Below are positions 1 to 12,659 of a stretch of DNA of 64,000 bases, piece after piece (within the stretch, counting starts at the first letter, position 1; each line of letters starts with the position of its first letter). Made by a program: the position numbers and the translations under genes. Source of the stretch: Leguminivora glycinivorella (Eukaryota > Arthropoda > Insecta > Lepidoptera > Tortricidae). The notes below the pieces were generated by a model, which did no database searches, had not been told where the DNA came from, and saw nothing but the letters and a program-made list of their open reading frames with translations. The stretch lies in NCBI RefSeq assembly GCF_023078275.1, contig NC_062993.1:4711252-4775251 (forward strand). The letters run 5' to 3'.

Positions 1-49
1 TCATTTAGATGGCTGACAGTTCGGACGGCAGTAATTTCCTGGCCCGCAC

Positions 50-548
50 ACCTAAACTGTGAAATGAACTGTCGCCTGCGGGATTTCCGACCGATACGTC
101 GAACGATCGTCATCATCCTCCTTGCTTTATCCCGGCATTTGCTGCGGCTCATGGGAGCCTGGGGTCCGCTATGACAACTAATCCCATGATTTGGTGTAGG
201 CACTAGTTTTACGAAATCGATTGCCATCTGACCTTCCAACCCGAAGGGTAACTAGGCCTTATTGGAATTAATCCGGTTTCCTCACGATGTTTGCCTTCAC
301 CGAAAAGCAACTGGCAAATATTAAATGACATTTCGTACATAAGTTCCGAAAAACTCATTGGTACGAACCGGGGTTCGAACCCGCGACCTGCGGATTAAAA
401 GTCGCACGCTCTTACCGCTAGGCACCCATCTTAAAGGCCGACAACGCACCTCCAACACTTCTGGTGTTTAGGTGTCCATGGGCGGCAGTGATTGCTCACT
501 ATCAGGCGACCTGTCTGCTCGTTTGTCTTCCATCGCATAAAAAAAAGA
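50..548 (+). mobile_element. LINE 3' tail split by a SINE
   Basis: Bases 50-104 and 423-548 together match the LINE tail at 4123-4322, whose translation is given there. The middle (about 105-422) is a minus-strand SINE. Compared with the intact tail, about 28 bases at the join are missing, so the insertion came with a deletion. A short A-rich run closes the element near 540-548. Confidence 0.65.
105..422 (-). mobile_element. tRNA-Lys-headed SINE
   Basis: On the minus strand, bases about 422-357 read as a tRNA-like head with A box, a Lys-type anticodon loop (ACTTTTAATCC) and a GGTTCGAACCC-like B box. The body follows and recurs at 5321-5553. The body motifs CATCATCCTCCTTG and GGTTTCCTCACGATG are familiar from lepidopteran SINEs. 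It lacks a complete acceptor stem, so it is a SINE rather than a functional tRNA gene. Confidence 0.7.
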
Positions 549-980
549 AATACATCGTACAATAGGCGAACTTAAGGTATTCTCTACCAGTCGACCATTA
601 GGCAAAGCAGAAAAGTTGTAGTTGTATGTACTTAATAAATATATTAGAATGGAATTCAATTATTGGCAAACACACACACACACACAAAAGAAAAATAATA
701 CAAGCAAGAAGACAGAAAGAGCATTCCATGAAATAGTCTACCATTGTCTCGCACAAACGCAATTGGCTGTCGGAGTGAGAAGATCTTCTTCGAAGGCAAA
801 ACTTTATTATAAGCTCATCTCGAAAGGATGGAAGAAGATGGGATAGAAAAACAGGTGGTATTTATTTTCCTAAACGTCCTAAAGGAGCCCATTGACTATA
901 ATTTGTCTGGACAGCAACGACCTTATCTGGAGCCGTTACTGCACGGAAAACTGATAGTCATAGTTGATAGTAAAGTGGGC

Positions 981-2205
981 ACCTTAAGAGGGTGGTGCGG
1001 CGATGTGTGCAGTAAATATTGCACCAGTGACGTCACTTGTAAGAGTTGCGTCATGTTTGTTGACCTTTAAGGGCCTCACTGAATATCACTTATCGAACGA
1101 TAATAGTCTGTCAATTGTTCGACGTTCTCACGTTTTACTAACTGACAGGCCGAAATCCTTTAGAATATTTTGGAAAATAGTATAAATTTTCCAAAATATT
1201 AACCTACCTATTTAATGTCCCTTTTTTCATTCTTTTGAGGGGAACCTTGGTAAATCAAGACCCTATTACCCAAGACTTTATTATTGACCCTGAAATATCA
1301 TCATCATGAGACAATAATGGAAGGGTGTAAAAGGGCGGTGCGATGGTGTGTTTACGCCTTAATGTTGTAGTTACATCACCTTGAGGGTTGTGTAATGTTT
1401 GGTGACCTTTAGGGCCATGGTAACTTGGCATTCATCCATCAACCCAATATACATATACCCACTTTACTTATGGTTAAATTTTACTTGTTTACTTACCTTG
1501 GGTCGTTACATACTTGAGCGTTCTTGGGTCGACCGGCTGGTGGCCATCCGACGGGTCGACCCAGGTATCGCTGGGAGGACAGTGTGGTGGCGGATCTGCG
1601 TCGGCTTCAAGTCAGTGACTGGCAAGAGGCTGCGCATAATCTCTCGTTTCAGAGGCCAAGATTCACTTTGGATCACTGAGCCAAAATAGGTAGTTAGTTT
1701 TTTTACTTACCTACGAGTATTTTCTTTCAACCTTAATTGACCTCCCCAATTCACATTTTCAAATGCTTTTGTAAGTATTATTATAGATTTTTTTTATTTT
1801 AATAGAATTTATAGAATTTATTTTTATACATTATAGATTTTTTTATACACAGATTTATTGAGCCCCACGGTAAGCACATGAAAGCTTGTTTTGTCGGTAC
1901 TACTCGGTACGCAAACAACGATATACATATAATATACAAATACTTAGACTTACTTATATTGAAGACATCCGAGACTCGGGAACAAATATCTGTGCTCGTC
2001 ACACAAATAAAATGTCCTTACTGGGATTCGAACCAGAACCATAGGCTTAGCCGGTAGGGTCACTACCCACTGGGCGAAAACGGTCGTCACACCTTTAGGA
2101 CTATCATCATCCGATGATACCCTTATCAGGGGAGGGTTCAAAAGGGCGGTGCGAGTCCACGCCTTAAAGTTACGTCAGCGAGTTGCGTAATGTTTGTCAA
2201 CGAAA
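981..2205 (+). repeat. Three dispersed copies of a ~90-bp repeat
   Basis: Related segments lie at about 981-1076, 1319-1416 and 2129-2205. Each has an AAGGGCGGTGCGA-like motif, then a GTTGCGTAATGTTTGT-like motif. Class unknown; the copies may be pieces of one element. Confidence 0.5.
1842..2093 (-). mobile_element. tRNA-headed SINE (second family)
   Basis: Minus-strand head includes GGTTCGAATCCCAGTAAGG (B box), then a body with TTGTGTGACGAGCACAGA and a 3' end near TCAATAAATCTGTGTATAA. Copies of the same body lie at 58290-58508 and 58611-58722. All three are in the same orientation, opposite to E93. Confidence 0.7.
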
Positions 2206-2383
2206 GTGGCCGGACATTTTATGTGGCTGATAAGTTATCACGCGGATACTTTTGTTTGCTTCCGGGAAGATTTTACGGTAAATAGACTGAATTTTGTAGG
2301 TAAAAACGTTATAAGTAACTGTCTTCAAACTTGCAATGTTTGAAGACTTTTCTGTTGCTTACAATGTAAATGTAAATGTATGG

Positions 2384-2523
2384 TAAATGCGTTTTCACAT
2401 TATCCGATCCGATATCGAATGTAGGAAGGATTTCAAAGGAAAAAATCAAAGATGGCGGCGTAAATATATGGGATATCGGTCCGACATCCAATATCGGATC
2501 GGATAATTTGAAAACGCATTTAT
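2384..2523. mobile_element. Palindromic MITE, GCGTTTTCACATTATCCGAT family
   Basis: Terminal inverted repeats are GCGTTTTCACATTATCCGAT and its near-complement at the other end, with an internal ATATCGGATCGG-like repeat. A second, shorter copy lies at 42524-42628. Confidence 0.65.
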
Positions 2524-4122
2524 ATTACCATACTCAAACAATTTAAACAATGGGATTTTTTATCGTTTATCTTGTAAGAACTGAGTAAAATTCTTCAGAT
2601 TCAAAAACCTTGACTTTTTACAGGCTCAGTGCCTGACGCTCTAAGTATTCTTATGGCTGTTTCAGTTATTTTTTAATATGGTTAATTGACTGATACAGTC
2701 ATACAGTATTTAGGCGCTTTCCTCAACGAGTGAAATTAGGGAATCAGAAAACTTTCCTGTTTTATTAAAATATTTATAAAAATGCATGCTTTTGTTTGTC
2801 TATCTGTACCTAGTCTTTTCTAGCCTAGGAAAAAACTTTCCTTTTATTTAAAAGATGATTAAAAATTTATATTTTCGTTTGCGTAAAATGTAGTTTATCT
2901 CAATGGCAGTTTATCTAAAACTATGGACATTCAGGTATAAAAAATTTTATATGGGCGTACAAAAAGACAAAAATATGCCCCATAGCTCTTATGTCGCCTA
3001 ATTAAGAGCTGCGGGACGTATGTTTTACACTTGATTGTACAGGAAATCGAAGATACTTATACCAAGCTATGTTATAAGCTCCATCTGAGTTAATCTTACA
3101 AGAATCCACAGCTTAATTAACCGATTAATTTTCAATTATGGAAACCCTCCATAAACCGTCAGATGAGTCAAAAATGACATCAATACAGTCGAACCTTAAC
3201 CTTCATGCGGCATTGAGTCACAGATAAAATACGTACAATTGCAGAGTGTCACGTAACGAGCGGTATTGAATAAACATAGGCCTCGTGTAATTTATCTATG
3301 TGTCTAGTCTAGGTGCTTACCGCCTGTGGAGGTTATTATTTGAAATGGTTTTAGTCACACGGATTGTGCAATGTGCATATGTGAGTTTTTTTTATAAAAT
3401 GGTGCCGAAGGTAAGAATGAAATCAAACTGTGCTAATCTTTTTTTTTACTCGTGTATTATTTTTATTAATATGTCATGTTGGAAAAATTAAAACAATTGG
3501 AATTTAATTTCAAATTGTTCGGTTGGTTATGTAAAGTAAAATTTGAAATGAAAATTTATCTTAATTTTGAGAAATTTTTAAACATATTTCATAAAATGAC
3601 TTCGTTGGGTGTTTCAAAACTTCTTATTTTTAATTCGAATTATTTTTTTACAAGTCTAAGTCTAAATTGGAACAAAATCTGTTTATTTTTTTACACCTAT
3701 CAAATAAAAGATTATAATTTCTTCTAATTGAGGTCATTGAACATCACAAGGCTTAATCGATACTGATAAAAATTATAGTCTTCACACAAAAAAAAAATCA
3801 ATACTCCATTCTTTATCCACACCATAAATATCAGTTTGTACTCAATAATTCTCTAGATTTTTACTTTTTGCCCGTAATTCGTCTCTTATTGCACCGTGGG
3901 ACGTTTCTTTGTGAATCGCTCCAAAACTGGGGAAATTGTGCGTTGTGGCATGGTTTGTGAATTGCCGTAATTATGTATTCTGTGTTCTGTCATGACATCC
4001 GTTGCGTGAGAATAGAAACTTGTCTTTATTGATAAAATAGTCATGTAGGTTTGTAAAAAAAAAAATAGCGCTTATTATTTTAGGAAAAATAAATTAAACA
4101 CAAATAATTAAATAGATTAAAC

Positions 4123-4322
4123 AGCTAAACTGTGGAATGAATTGTCGCCAGCGGTATTTCCGGACCGATACGACCTTCAAACCTTCAAGAAAAGTCCGTA
4201 CACCCATCTTAAAGGCCGGCAACGCACCTCCACACTTCTGGTGTTTCGGGTGTCCATGGGCGGCAGTGACCTCATGGTAAGCGACCTGTCTGCTCGTTTG
4301 CCTCCTATCCCATAAAAAAAAA
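4123..4322 (+). mobile_element. LINE ORF2 C-terminal tail and 3' end
   Basis: The + strand translates as AKLWNELSPAVFPDRYDLQT, then FKKSPYTHLKGRQRTSTLLV and further to TAA at about 4313, followed by A's. This is the typical C-terminal tail after the reverse transcriptase of arthropod LINEs (WN.LP..VF...DL..FK). Strongly 5'-truncated and inactive. Confidence 0.75.
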
Positions 4323-4890
4323 CCGGCCAAGAGCGTGTCGGGCCACGCTCAGTGTAGGGTTCCGTAGTTTTCCTTATTTTTCTCAAAAACTACTAAACCT
4401 ATCAAGTTCAAAACAATTTTCCTAGAAAGTCTTTATAGAGTTCTACTTTTGTGATTTTTTTCATAATTTTTAAATATATGGTTCAAAAGTTAGAGGGGGG
4501 GGACGCACTTTTTTTTCCTTTAGGAGCGATTATTTCCGAAATTATTAATATTATCAAAAAACGATCTTAGTAAACCCTTATTCATTTTTCAATACCTATC
4601 CAACAATATGTCACACGTTGGGGTTGGAATGAAAAAAAATATCAGCTCCCACTTTACATGTTGGGGGGGTACCCTAATAAAACATTTTTTTCCATTTTTT
4701 ATTTTTGCACTTTGTTGGCGTGATTAATATACATATTGGTACCAAATTTCAGCTTTATAGTGCTAACGGTTACTGAGATTATCCGCGGACGGACGGACGG
4801 ACGGACGGACGGACGGACGGACGGACGGACGGACGGACAGACAGACATGGCGAAACTATAAGGGTTCCTAGTTGACTACGGAACCCTAAA
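4319..4890 (+). mobile_element. Microsatellite-linked repeat with GGTTCCGTAGT ends
   Basis: Begins AACCGGCCAAGAGCG, has AGGGTTCCGTAGT near one end and CTACGGAACCCT at the other, and contains a (GGAC)n run at about 4792-4840 followed by CAGACAGACATGGCG. The same element recurs inverted at 17234-17813 and as a diverged relative at 51296-51851. It fits the microsatellite-associated elements known in Lepidoptera; exact class uncertain. Confidence 0.7.
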
Positions 4891-5320
4891 AACATTTAAA
4901 TTAATAGGTAATTTATAAAAAAAAGCTACCACTCGAGGGTTGGAGGTGGCAAGATATTAGTAAAATATTTAATATCTAGTTAAGTTATGATCCCTTCACA
5001 CGATAAGACGAAGAAGTTTTTAACTGGCTGCTTTTATTTATGCACAGAATATAATTAGTACAAGTACAGAAGGCTCACTCCTTTGGTAATCACAAAATGC
5101 CGCCATTCTAAATTCTTACCTACATTAACAAACGGACCGCACGCGAGCACCCGACATTGAATTCTATTGCGCCGCGCGAAGGTCGTCACCACTGAATGGG
5201 CCGCGAACTAGCGGCCGCCGGCACGTAAATACTTGTTAAATTTATATTCACGAGTCAAAATCTTAATCTTTGAACTCTTTAATACGCTTCTTCTAGTAAA
5301 ATAAAATTAGAAGGTAAAGT

Positions 5321-5553
5321 CATCATCCTCCTTGCGTTATGCCGGCATTTTGCCACGCCACGGCTCATGGGACCGTGGGGTCCGCTTTGACAAGTAATCC
5401 CAAGTTTTGGCGTAGGCACTAGTTATACGAAAGCGACTGCCATCTGACCTCCCAACCCTAGACTAGACCTTATTGGAATTAATCCGGTTTCCTCACGATG
5501 TTTTCTTTCACCGAAAAGCGACTGACAAATGTCAAATGATATTTTAGAAGGTA
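5321..5553 (-). mobile_element. SINE body, tRNA head missing
   Basis: About 230 bp matching the body of the SINE at 105-422, from CATCATCCTCCTTGCG to ACTGACAAATGTCAAATGA. The tRNA-derived part is absent, so this copy is truncated. Confidence 0.65.
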
Positions 5554-5626
5554 AATTAATTAACAATTTAATACATATGTTTCAAAACATGTCGCCAGTT
5601 GCGATACGTTAACCTAAGTACATTAA

Positions 5627-5805
5627 TCCATACTAATATTATAAATGGGAAAGTGTATGTGTCTGTTTGTTTGTCCGTCTTTCACGGCAAAACGGAGCGA
5701 CGAATTGACGTGATTTTTTAAGTGGAGATAGTTGAAGGGATGGAGAGTGACATAGGCTACTTTTTGTCTCTTTCTAACGCGAGCGAAGCTGCGGGCAAAA
5801 GCTAG
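5627..5805 (+). mobile_element. Short Helitron-like non-autonomous element
   Basis: Starts TCCATACTAATATTATAAAT and ends GCGGGCAAAAGCTAG, flanked by A on the left and T on the right. This agrees with Helitron ends (5' TC, 3' CTRR, insertion between A and T, no target duplication). A GC-rich weak hairpin precedes the 3' end. Same-family copies: 26706-26884, 28504-28681 and 44235-44735, and a partial one at 16700-16816. Confidence 0.7.
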
Positions 5806-7390
5806 TATCCTTATATTTACATTTGTATATGTAAATGGTACATTCTGAGCAAAAATATTCTTATTTTCGCTCAAAAACGATATCATAACAAAGGTACCTT
5901 TTTGTACTGAATCTATTATGATAATGCCCTTTATAATATGAAAGCTCGCAATAAAAATAGATCGCAGGTAAGTCAATGTCAACCCGCCTATAAAAAGGCT
6001 ATTGGACTGTAAAACTGTTGCATAACGTGTCATTATTTCACTGTTTATAAAAGGGTACAATTGTATTATTTCATCGTGCTTTATTAAATCAGAATTGGTA
6101 GTTAATTAATATATGTAGAATGATCCTTTATAATTAAAAAAAAATAGAACTCATAATATACGGTATAAAGACGATATACCCATAATAACATTCTTTCAAA
6201 ATATATCATGTACCTAATATTTATTACTTAATGAATATTACAATTTTATTGAGCAGATATACTAAATCCACCTATTTAAAACTCTGACGTAAAAAAACTA
6301 CGACTAAATAAAATCAACTTAAGATGTAATTATGTAATTAAACAATTACTTTACAATAGCATCATATCTATTTTACAAGAAATAGAGGTAACAACAGACA
6401 GTCTTATGAGTCTTATCAACTAAGAGCGATCTATAGTATTTTATTATAATTTATTGTTTCTAAGATGTTATCAGTACTTTTATTAGCATATTATGATCTT
6501 TATAAAATTATACTGTACGCGACCGATCACGAAATATTGTTGTTTGCATTGTCATCTTTCTTGTCACTTTTATTAAATGTCTTCTATCGCATAAAAATGT
6601 TTTGAAAAAATACGAATACTTAGAGATAAAATAACTGTTTATTTTCAATACAAAGCGTTTACCGAGTTGTCACAACGCCGCCCCCGTTTTATAATGACAG
6701 TCATTAAAATACATACCAATTATACAAAACGCATTTCACCATTTCTAATCATTGTCTCCCATAATGACGGTTTATTGTAAACCCTTTACCTTACAATAGC
6801 AATTATGAACCATGTCTAAACCAAGCTTAGCTACGACCAATTCGTTAAGGCCTCTACTACCCCTACCGATTTCCCCTTAAGCCCCCGCCGCGCTAAGTAA
6901 GCGGAGCGGACGCAAAGGTCTGAACGCACTGGCTGCTTATAAAACCATAGTTTCAATTTGTGGAACAATGCCTTATCCATTTGCTACGATTCTACGTCAA
7001 AGTAGAAAACTCACATTTTGATTAATACGAGTAAAAGAGACAGAGTGCGTATAAACGGTCGCGAGCCAATTTTAAACGTAAATGTGGAGCGTAAGGCTCC
7101 GTTTTCAATGGAGGGGGGTTAGTAAAATAGTGAGCGTGTAGGCGTTGAACGAAAAGTAGGCAGGAACAGAGAATGGAGTGCAGTGGCCTTTGTTTTTAGT
7201 TAGCTTTTTATTAAATGTAATTTAGGAGCGAAGTGGGTTTTGAAAACAGTGGGAAATGTTTTTGAGTCGGAATGAGATTAATTTTGCACTTCATGTAATG
7301 GCTTGCATCTTGACACCCTTGTACCATAAAAAATCACCGTGCTTTTACAGAGATTTATTTACACACACATTGGACGAAAATAATATTAGG

Positions 7391-7436
7391 TTTTTAACCC
7401 CCGACGCAAAAACGACGGGGTGTTATAAGTTTGACG

Positions 7437-7535
<99 letters not shown>

Positions 7536-7685
7536 GTGTGTGTGTCTGTCTGTGGTATCGTAGCTCCTGAACGGATGAACCGATTTCGATTTAGTTTTTT
7601 TTTATTTGAAAGCTGTGTTAGTCGGGAGTGTTCTTAGCCATGTTTCATGAAAATCGGTCCACAAGGTCGCGGTCGGGGGTTTTCT
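7391..7685 (+). mobile_element. Microsatellite-linked repeat, ACCCCCGACGCAAAAA end
   Basis: Starts TTTTTAACCCCCGACGCAAA, then a (CTGT)n array at about 7437-7535, a GAACGGATGAACCGATTTCG block and a GGTCGCGGTCGGGGGTTTT end. The open frames across the CTGT array (poly VCLS) are repeat by-products. An inverted copy follows at 7867-8080 and another lies at 33124-33354. Confidence 0.7.
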
Positions 7686-7866
7686 CAAAATTTTAATTTT
7701 GTGGTTAGGTTATTAAAAAGGTGTTTGTTGTAGAGTTGGCAATGTGAAAGGTGATGATATAATTGACAAAGATTAATAATACAATAACCGAATAGCAATT
7801 GGCAGCCTACATGCTTGTTTACACTTAGGACACAGAGATAATAAAATCTAAAATTAGAATTTTGAA

Positions 7867-8080
7867 AAAACCCCCGACCGCGACATAGACCGATTGTCAT
7901 GAAACATGGCTAAGAACACTCCCAACTAACTCAGCTTTCAGACAAAAAAAAAACAAAATCTCAATCGGTTCGTCCGTTCGGCAGCTACAATTCCACAGAC
8001 AGACACACACTCAGACAGACAGACAGACACATCGAACTTATAACATAACACCCCGTCGTTTTTGCGTCGGGGGTTAAAAA
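7867..8080 (-). mobile_element. Inverted copy of the 7391 element
   Basis: Reverse complement of 7391-7685 with a much shorter CTGT run, ending TTTGCGTCGGGGGTTAAAAA. Together the two copies form a large interrupted palindrome. Confidence 0.7.
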
Positions 8081-9556
8081 TAGGCGTAAATTAACACACA
8101 ATTATTCTAATTTACAAATAGAAATATTGTTTATAATCAGTTATTAAGAAAAAAACTCATTATTAATAACCACGAATTATCGAATACATAATATACTTTA
8201 CAATTTTTTAATTTGAAACTTACCTAATTTTACGCGCTATTAAAATAGAGAATGTAAATGAATGTAACGTTGTGTCTTCACCTGCTAAACATAAAGAATA
8301 AGGTATATTCTGTAATTACACAGTAGTCGGCAGTGAGGCGTGCGCGGGAGTTGAAATGATGGCTCTGCGGCGTAGCGGACTCGTATGATATAGCTAACGG
8401 TAGTTAATAGGTACGATTTAGGAGAAATACCGATTTAAAATTAGTAAATTATCGCCAGTAATGCTGAGATTAGACCATTTCGAGTCACCTTCTGTATGCT
8501 GTATGTGTTTTTGTTTGTATAGTTTTGATCTTTGTGTGTGTTTGTGAATACAATAATTTCTATTTCTATATAATTATTATTAATATTAATTAATATTAAC
8601 TTTACCTTTTTATATGTAAATAAAATATTTATTTAGAGGTAGTGGTTCTCTGGTAAGGAAAAATCCCGTGTTAAAGAAACTTTTTGGGATAGAGAATTCC
8701 AAATCACAAAATATAATATTCTATTTTTTAATATATTATATATATACATATATATATCGGGTCTTCAAATCGTTTATTTAAAAAATTGCTAAGTACTGCG
8801 ACTTTCTACTGCAACATACCTATTAATATAATATGTAAAAAATATGTACATATTAATGAATACCTACAAAGTGTTCTAAGCTAACATTAAACGGAACTCT
8901 AAAAAAATGTATGATGCGTGAAAATGTAACCCCCTCATGTATCATAGGCAACTCTACAACCGTTTTAGACTCGTAACTCCAAACTGCTCAAGGCTATAAT
9001 TCCCTTTTCCGCCATTACGGCTTTTATTTTATGCTTTTTATATATGCACTTCAAACTTCCTTATAAGACGAAGGTTTTTGCTTGTAATTACTCCGTAGCA
9101 TGTAATTATTATGAGATTCTTTGAATTTTCTAACGCCATCTTTAATAATGAGTTGGAACTTGGAATAGTTTTTGCGTTAGCGATGTAAAGGTGTTGTGTA
9201 AAATATGACCGTGACCGTAAATGGTTTAAAATGGTAGATTGTAGATCGTTGTAATGTAGTTTTAATTGTTTTATGGCTGCTACTTAAGTGTAATAAAAAT
9301 GGCAAAATATAACAAAAAGACTACAGCTTAGACTATAGAGATAGAGATCTTTAATATCATTACAAAACTTTCCCAGCATCAAATTTCTAATGACAAAAAC
9401 ATGTTTATTTTCAATTAATATTGTACGAAATGCAGTACATATTTTTTCAGGTCTATTTAAATTTATACAATTATGAATAAACAAAACAACATACTAATAC
9501 ACCCTAATAAAATATTTCGTTAAAAACATGCTTCTATAATAAACAAATGCTACTCC

Positions 9557-9735
9557 ACAGTTCCCCTAGCCGATCGGTTAAACAGCATAGGCCGGACAGA
9601 AAAGCCTATAGGGGCGGTCCGTGGAGGGTGGAAACCTCGGAAAATTCGAGACCCACCCCTTCGCCACGTGCGACCAAATAGGCTCAGTGCACAAACGCCT
9701 TGACTATGCCGCTCACGAAAAAAAAAGAAAAACGC
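9557..9735 (+). repeat. Possible A-tailed retroelement of unknown family
   Basis: A GC-richer block (motifs GCCTATAGGGGCGGTCCG and GAGACCCACCCCTTCGCC) ends in an A-rich run at about 9718-9735. There is no second copy in the window and no coding frame. The SINE-like guess rests only on the A-rich end. Confidence 0.3.
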
Positions 9736-10871
9736 GCGCGTTCACATAACATTCCAAATTCAATTTTCGAACGTTATTCTCACGCCGGCGTTCCGTTTTT
9801 GTTTATGCCGTAATGAGAGCTTTGTGCTTTGAGTTTTGCGTGGAACAGAACGTGAAACACATGAGATTTCATGGTTAGTTGGGTGTTTTCGAACGTTTTT
9901 CTTTGTACGATTGTCATGTTGGTAAGCTGTTATGATGTGGTGTTTTATTTGAAATGCTCTTTTTGCTAGGGATTTTAACGTCAGAAATTGTTTTGTTGCG
10001 CGTTTAATCTTGGCTCAAAGTAAGTTGTCTGCGTATAACGCAGCCTTTTCTAACTTTTTATATTCCTTTCGTGGAAAATACATTTTAGTAATACATGACA
10101 AGTAGTATCGTCTACAGTTCATCTTCATAAAAACTTGTAGGTACAAATTATACCTACTCTAACCTATGAATGTTATTAGTATGAAAGTAATTTGTTCGCC
10201 ACAATATCTTTAAGTATCTCTACTGCAATACAATAAATAAATTAAATACAAATGTTCTTGATACCGAAAAAAATTATTAAATTTATCCCTTAATACGGAT
10301 ATTTTCAATACAACAACGCAATCTCAAAACCTTTATAAACAGCAGCAACAGTTCCTACAGTTATTTTATTGGTAGAACAATAACTATACGGTTTTGAATC
10401 CTTATAACGATAAGAAATAAATATGGAAATATTTAACCAGGAAAAAAAATAATTTTTGCTTCCGATAAATTCATACGGAAAATCTAAAACCTAGTTATTC
10501 ACGTTTTACCTATTAGTTAATTAATTGTTTTTATTTCCTATGTTAGGTCTTAGAATGACGCAAGTTAGGTTGCCTAGGCTAGAATACTAGATGACTAATT
10601 AATAAGCGCATAAATTAGTTACAAGTAGAGATGGGCCGAATAAGTATACGGTATTCGGCATATTCGGCAAATTTTTCAATGTTCGTATTCGGCCAATAGT
10701 TCGGTTACATTGCCGAATATTTACCAAATAAACAAAGTAAATAAATAACGTAAGTTATTTCGTAATTCATTGGATAATGACATTTTATTTCATCATTCTA
10801 AGGAACTACCAAAGGGAGAAAGGGAGTTAAAAATGCATTAAAATATGAATGCAATGGTTCTGTAAAAAAAT

Positions 10872-11195
10872 AAGCGCGTTACAAAACACGGAGAAACTAA
10901 AAAGCCAAAAATAATAAACCTTTCAATTCAGATTTCTTATCGTATTGCAATAAGCTAAACATCCAAATTATAAACAAATCAATTATTTTTGTAGTCGGTA
11001 CCAGACCTGTTCGTCGCCTTGCTATTGCCTGTTTGCCCCACCCAACCATACACAGGCTGGTACCGACTCCAAAAATAATTGATTTGTTTATAATTTGGAT
11101 GTTTAGCTTATTGCAATACGATAAGAAATCTGAATTGAAAGGTTTATTATTTTTGGCTTTTTAGTGTCTCCGTGTTTTGTAACGCGCTTATTTTT
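10872..11195. repeat. Long hairpin nested in the hAT-like element
   Basis: Arms of about 130 bp (10872-11002 and 11058-11195) are nearly exact reverse complements, from AAGCGCGTTACAAAACACGG inward to GTCGGTACCAG / CTGGTACCGACT. The loop is about 55 bp. Probably the terminal repeats of an inserted foldback-type element. Confidence 0.75.
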
Positions 11196-11233
11196 GAAGG
11201 CGGTTTTATTTTTTGTTAAAAAGTTTATTTATT

Positions 11234-11795
11234 TGTTGATTTTTAGTGGTTCCTAGTGATATTACATGTATCAGTCCGAATACATGTACAGTAGTGAAAG
11301 AATTATCCTTTAACTCCTAACCATTGAGGACTTGACCCATCATCAGCTCAGTTGATTTTTAGTGGTTCCTAGTGATATTATATGTATCAGTCCGAATACA
11401 TGTACAGTAGTGAAAGAATTATCCTTTAACTCCTAACCATTGAGGAGTTGACCTTCCATCATCAGCTCAGCCACATAAAATTATTACCATCAGACGTAAA
11501 TACTGGTGTACCTTTGAAAAATAGACTAAAAACATTACATGTGCCTATAACATTTGAAGAGTTCCCTCGATTTCTCCAGGATCCCATCATCAGACCCTGA
11601 CTTGGTTCCAATGGGACCATCTCGGGGTTATACCGGTTCGATCAAAAAAAAAATTTTGAAAATCGGTCCACGATTCTCGGAGATATCGAGTAACATACAT
11701 ACAAAAAAAAAATAAATAAAAAAAAAAAAAAAAAAACATTCAGTCGAATTGAGAACCTCCTCCTTTTTTGAAGTCGGTTAAAAAAAAGGAAAAAT
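11234..11795 (+). repeat. Tandem 117-bp units and foldback-family fragment
   Basis: Two copies of a 117-bp unit (11234-11350 and 11351-11467) are followed by GAGTTCCCTCGATTTCTCC ... AGATATCGAG and a poly-A block. The latter part matches the arms of the element at 35010-37215, so the nested insertion belongs to that family with a different tandem unit. Confidence 0.65.
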
Positions 11796-12209
11796 AGCGT
11801 AGCTTAAGAAACAAAAACCAAAATTTTCTTATGCACTATAATAATTAAGAGCCTTAGTAAGATACATGTACCCATTACCAATCATTCAAAAGTTTTTAAC
11901 TCAAAGCCAGGATTTATAATATGGCGGAACCAAACATTCGGCCGAATGTTCGGTTCGGTAACCGCTGAACCGAATGTTCGGCCGAACATTCGTATTCGGC
12001 AAAGTCCGTATTCGTCCCATCTCTAGTTACAAGTCAATGTCAACACAATTCTAAAGTTCGAATAGAATTAATTTAAATAACGTCTGTTATACGTCAATTA
12101 GAATCGTTAACATAATTAAATATATCTACTATAAAAACGAAGTACCTCAATCATATAACGATAAATTTAAAAGTAAAATGAATTCATGGACACATTTATA
12201 ATAAACTTT

Positions 12210-12428
12210 TTCAGTACAGATGTTGTTTTTTTTACGCACTAGTGCGAGAAGTGGTTCATTATATGCCAGGTCGAAACTTCGGAGGCTCATCTGTACTGAA
12301 AAACGTCGTACGATACACGTGCGAAAAGGAAATTCGTAACTCGTGTCGATTTAAAACACTCCCTTCGGTCGTGTTTTAATTTATCGCCACTCGTTTCGAA
12401 CTTCCTTTTTTTCGCACTTGTATTGTAA
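12210..12428 (+). mobile_element. MITE, CAGTACAGATG family
   Basis: About 215 bp from TTCAGTACAGATG through ACGCACTAGTGCGAGAAGTG to TCGCACTTGTATTGTA. An inverted copy lies at 36918-37136 and a decayed one at 56612-56805. Internal short palindromes; no coding capacity. Confidence 0.65.
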
Positions 12429-12659
12429 TGTACTATTACAGTGTTTATGGCGCTATATTACCGCACTAGTTAGGTGATTAACTCATTACGCAACTTTCCA
12501 TCATACCTTTGTCAAAAATTGAAACGGTCATAGGTATGTAAGTATTGTGATTGTTTTAGTTTGTAACAATAGAGGCTTAGAAGAGCCTCTAACTTTGGGC
12601 AAAATTGATAACTATCCCAATTTTAGTACCTAACACCAAACAATAAAAAAATAATATGC

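Larger units (their letters stand above)
10626..12025. mobile_element. hAT-like non-autonomous element, 1.4 kb, ATTCGGC motif clusters
   Basis: Ends are TAGAGATGGG and CCCATCTCTA, flanked by a perfect 8-bp duplication GTTACAAG (10618-10625 and 12026-12033), the length expected for hAT transposons. Both ends carry clusters of ATTCGGC/GCCGAAT motifs. The middle holds no transposase but a nested hairpin and a fragment of the 35-kb foldback family, described separately. Confidence 0.75.

Noticed and set aside
357..422. A tRNA-Lys gene on the minus strand
   Set aside because: The anticodon loop and B box are recognisable, but the acceptor stem is incomplete and the sequence continues into a dispersed SINE body.
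5623..6060. A 145-codon minus-strand frame
   Set aside because: The C-terminal third is a Helitron-like repeat and the rest is AT-rich with no recognisable domain; no second line of support.
7256..7637. Frames rich in VCLS repeats
   Set aside because: They are the translation of a CTGT microsatellite.
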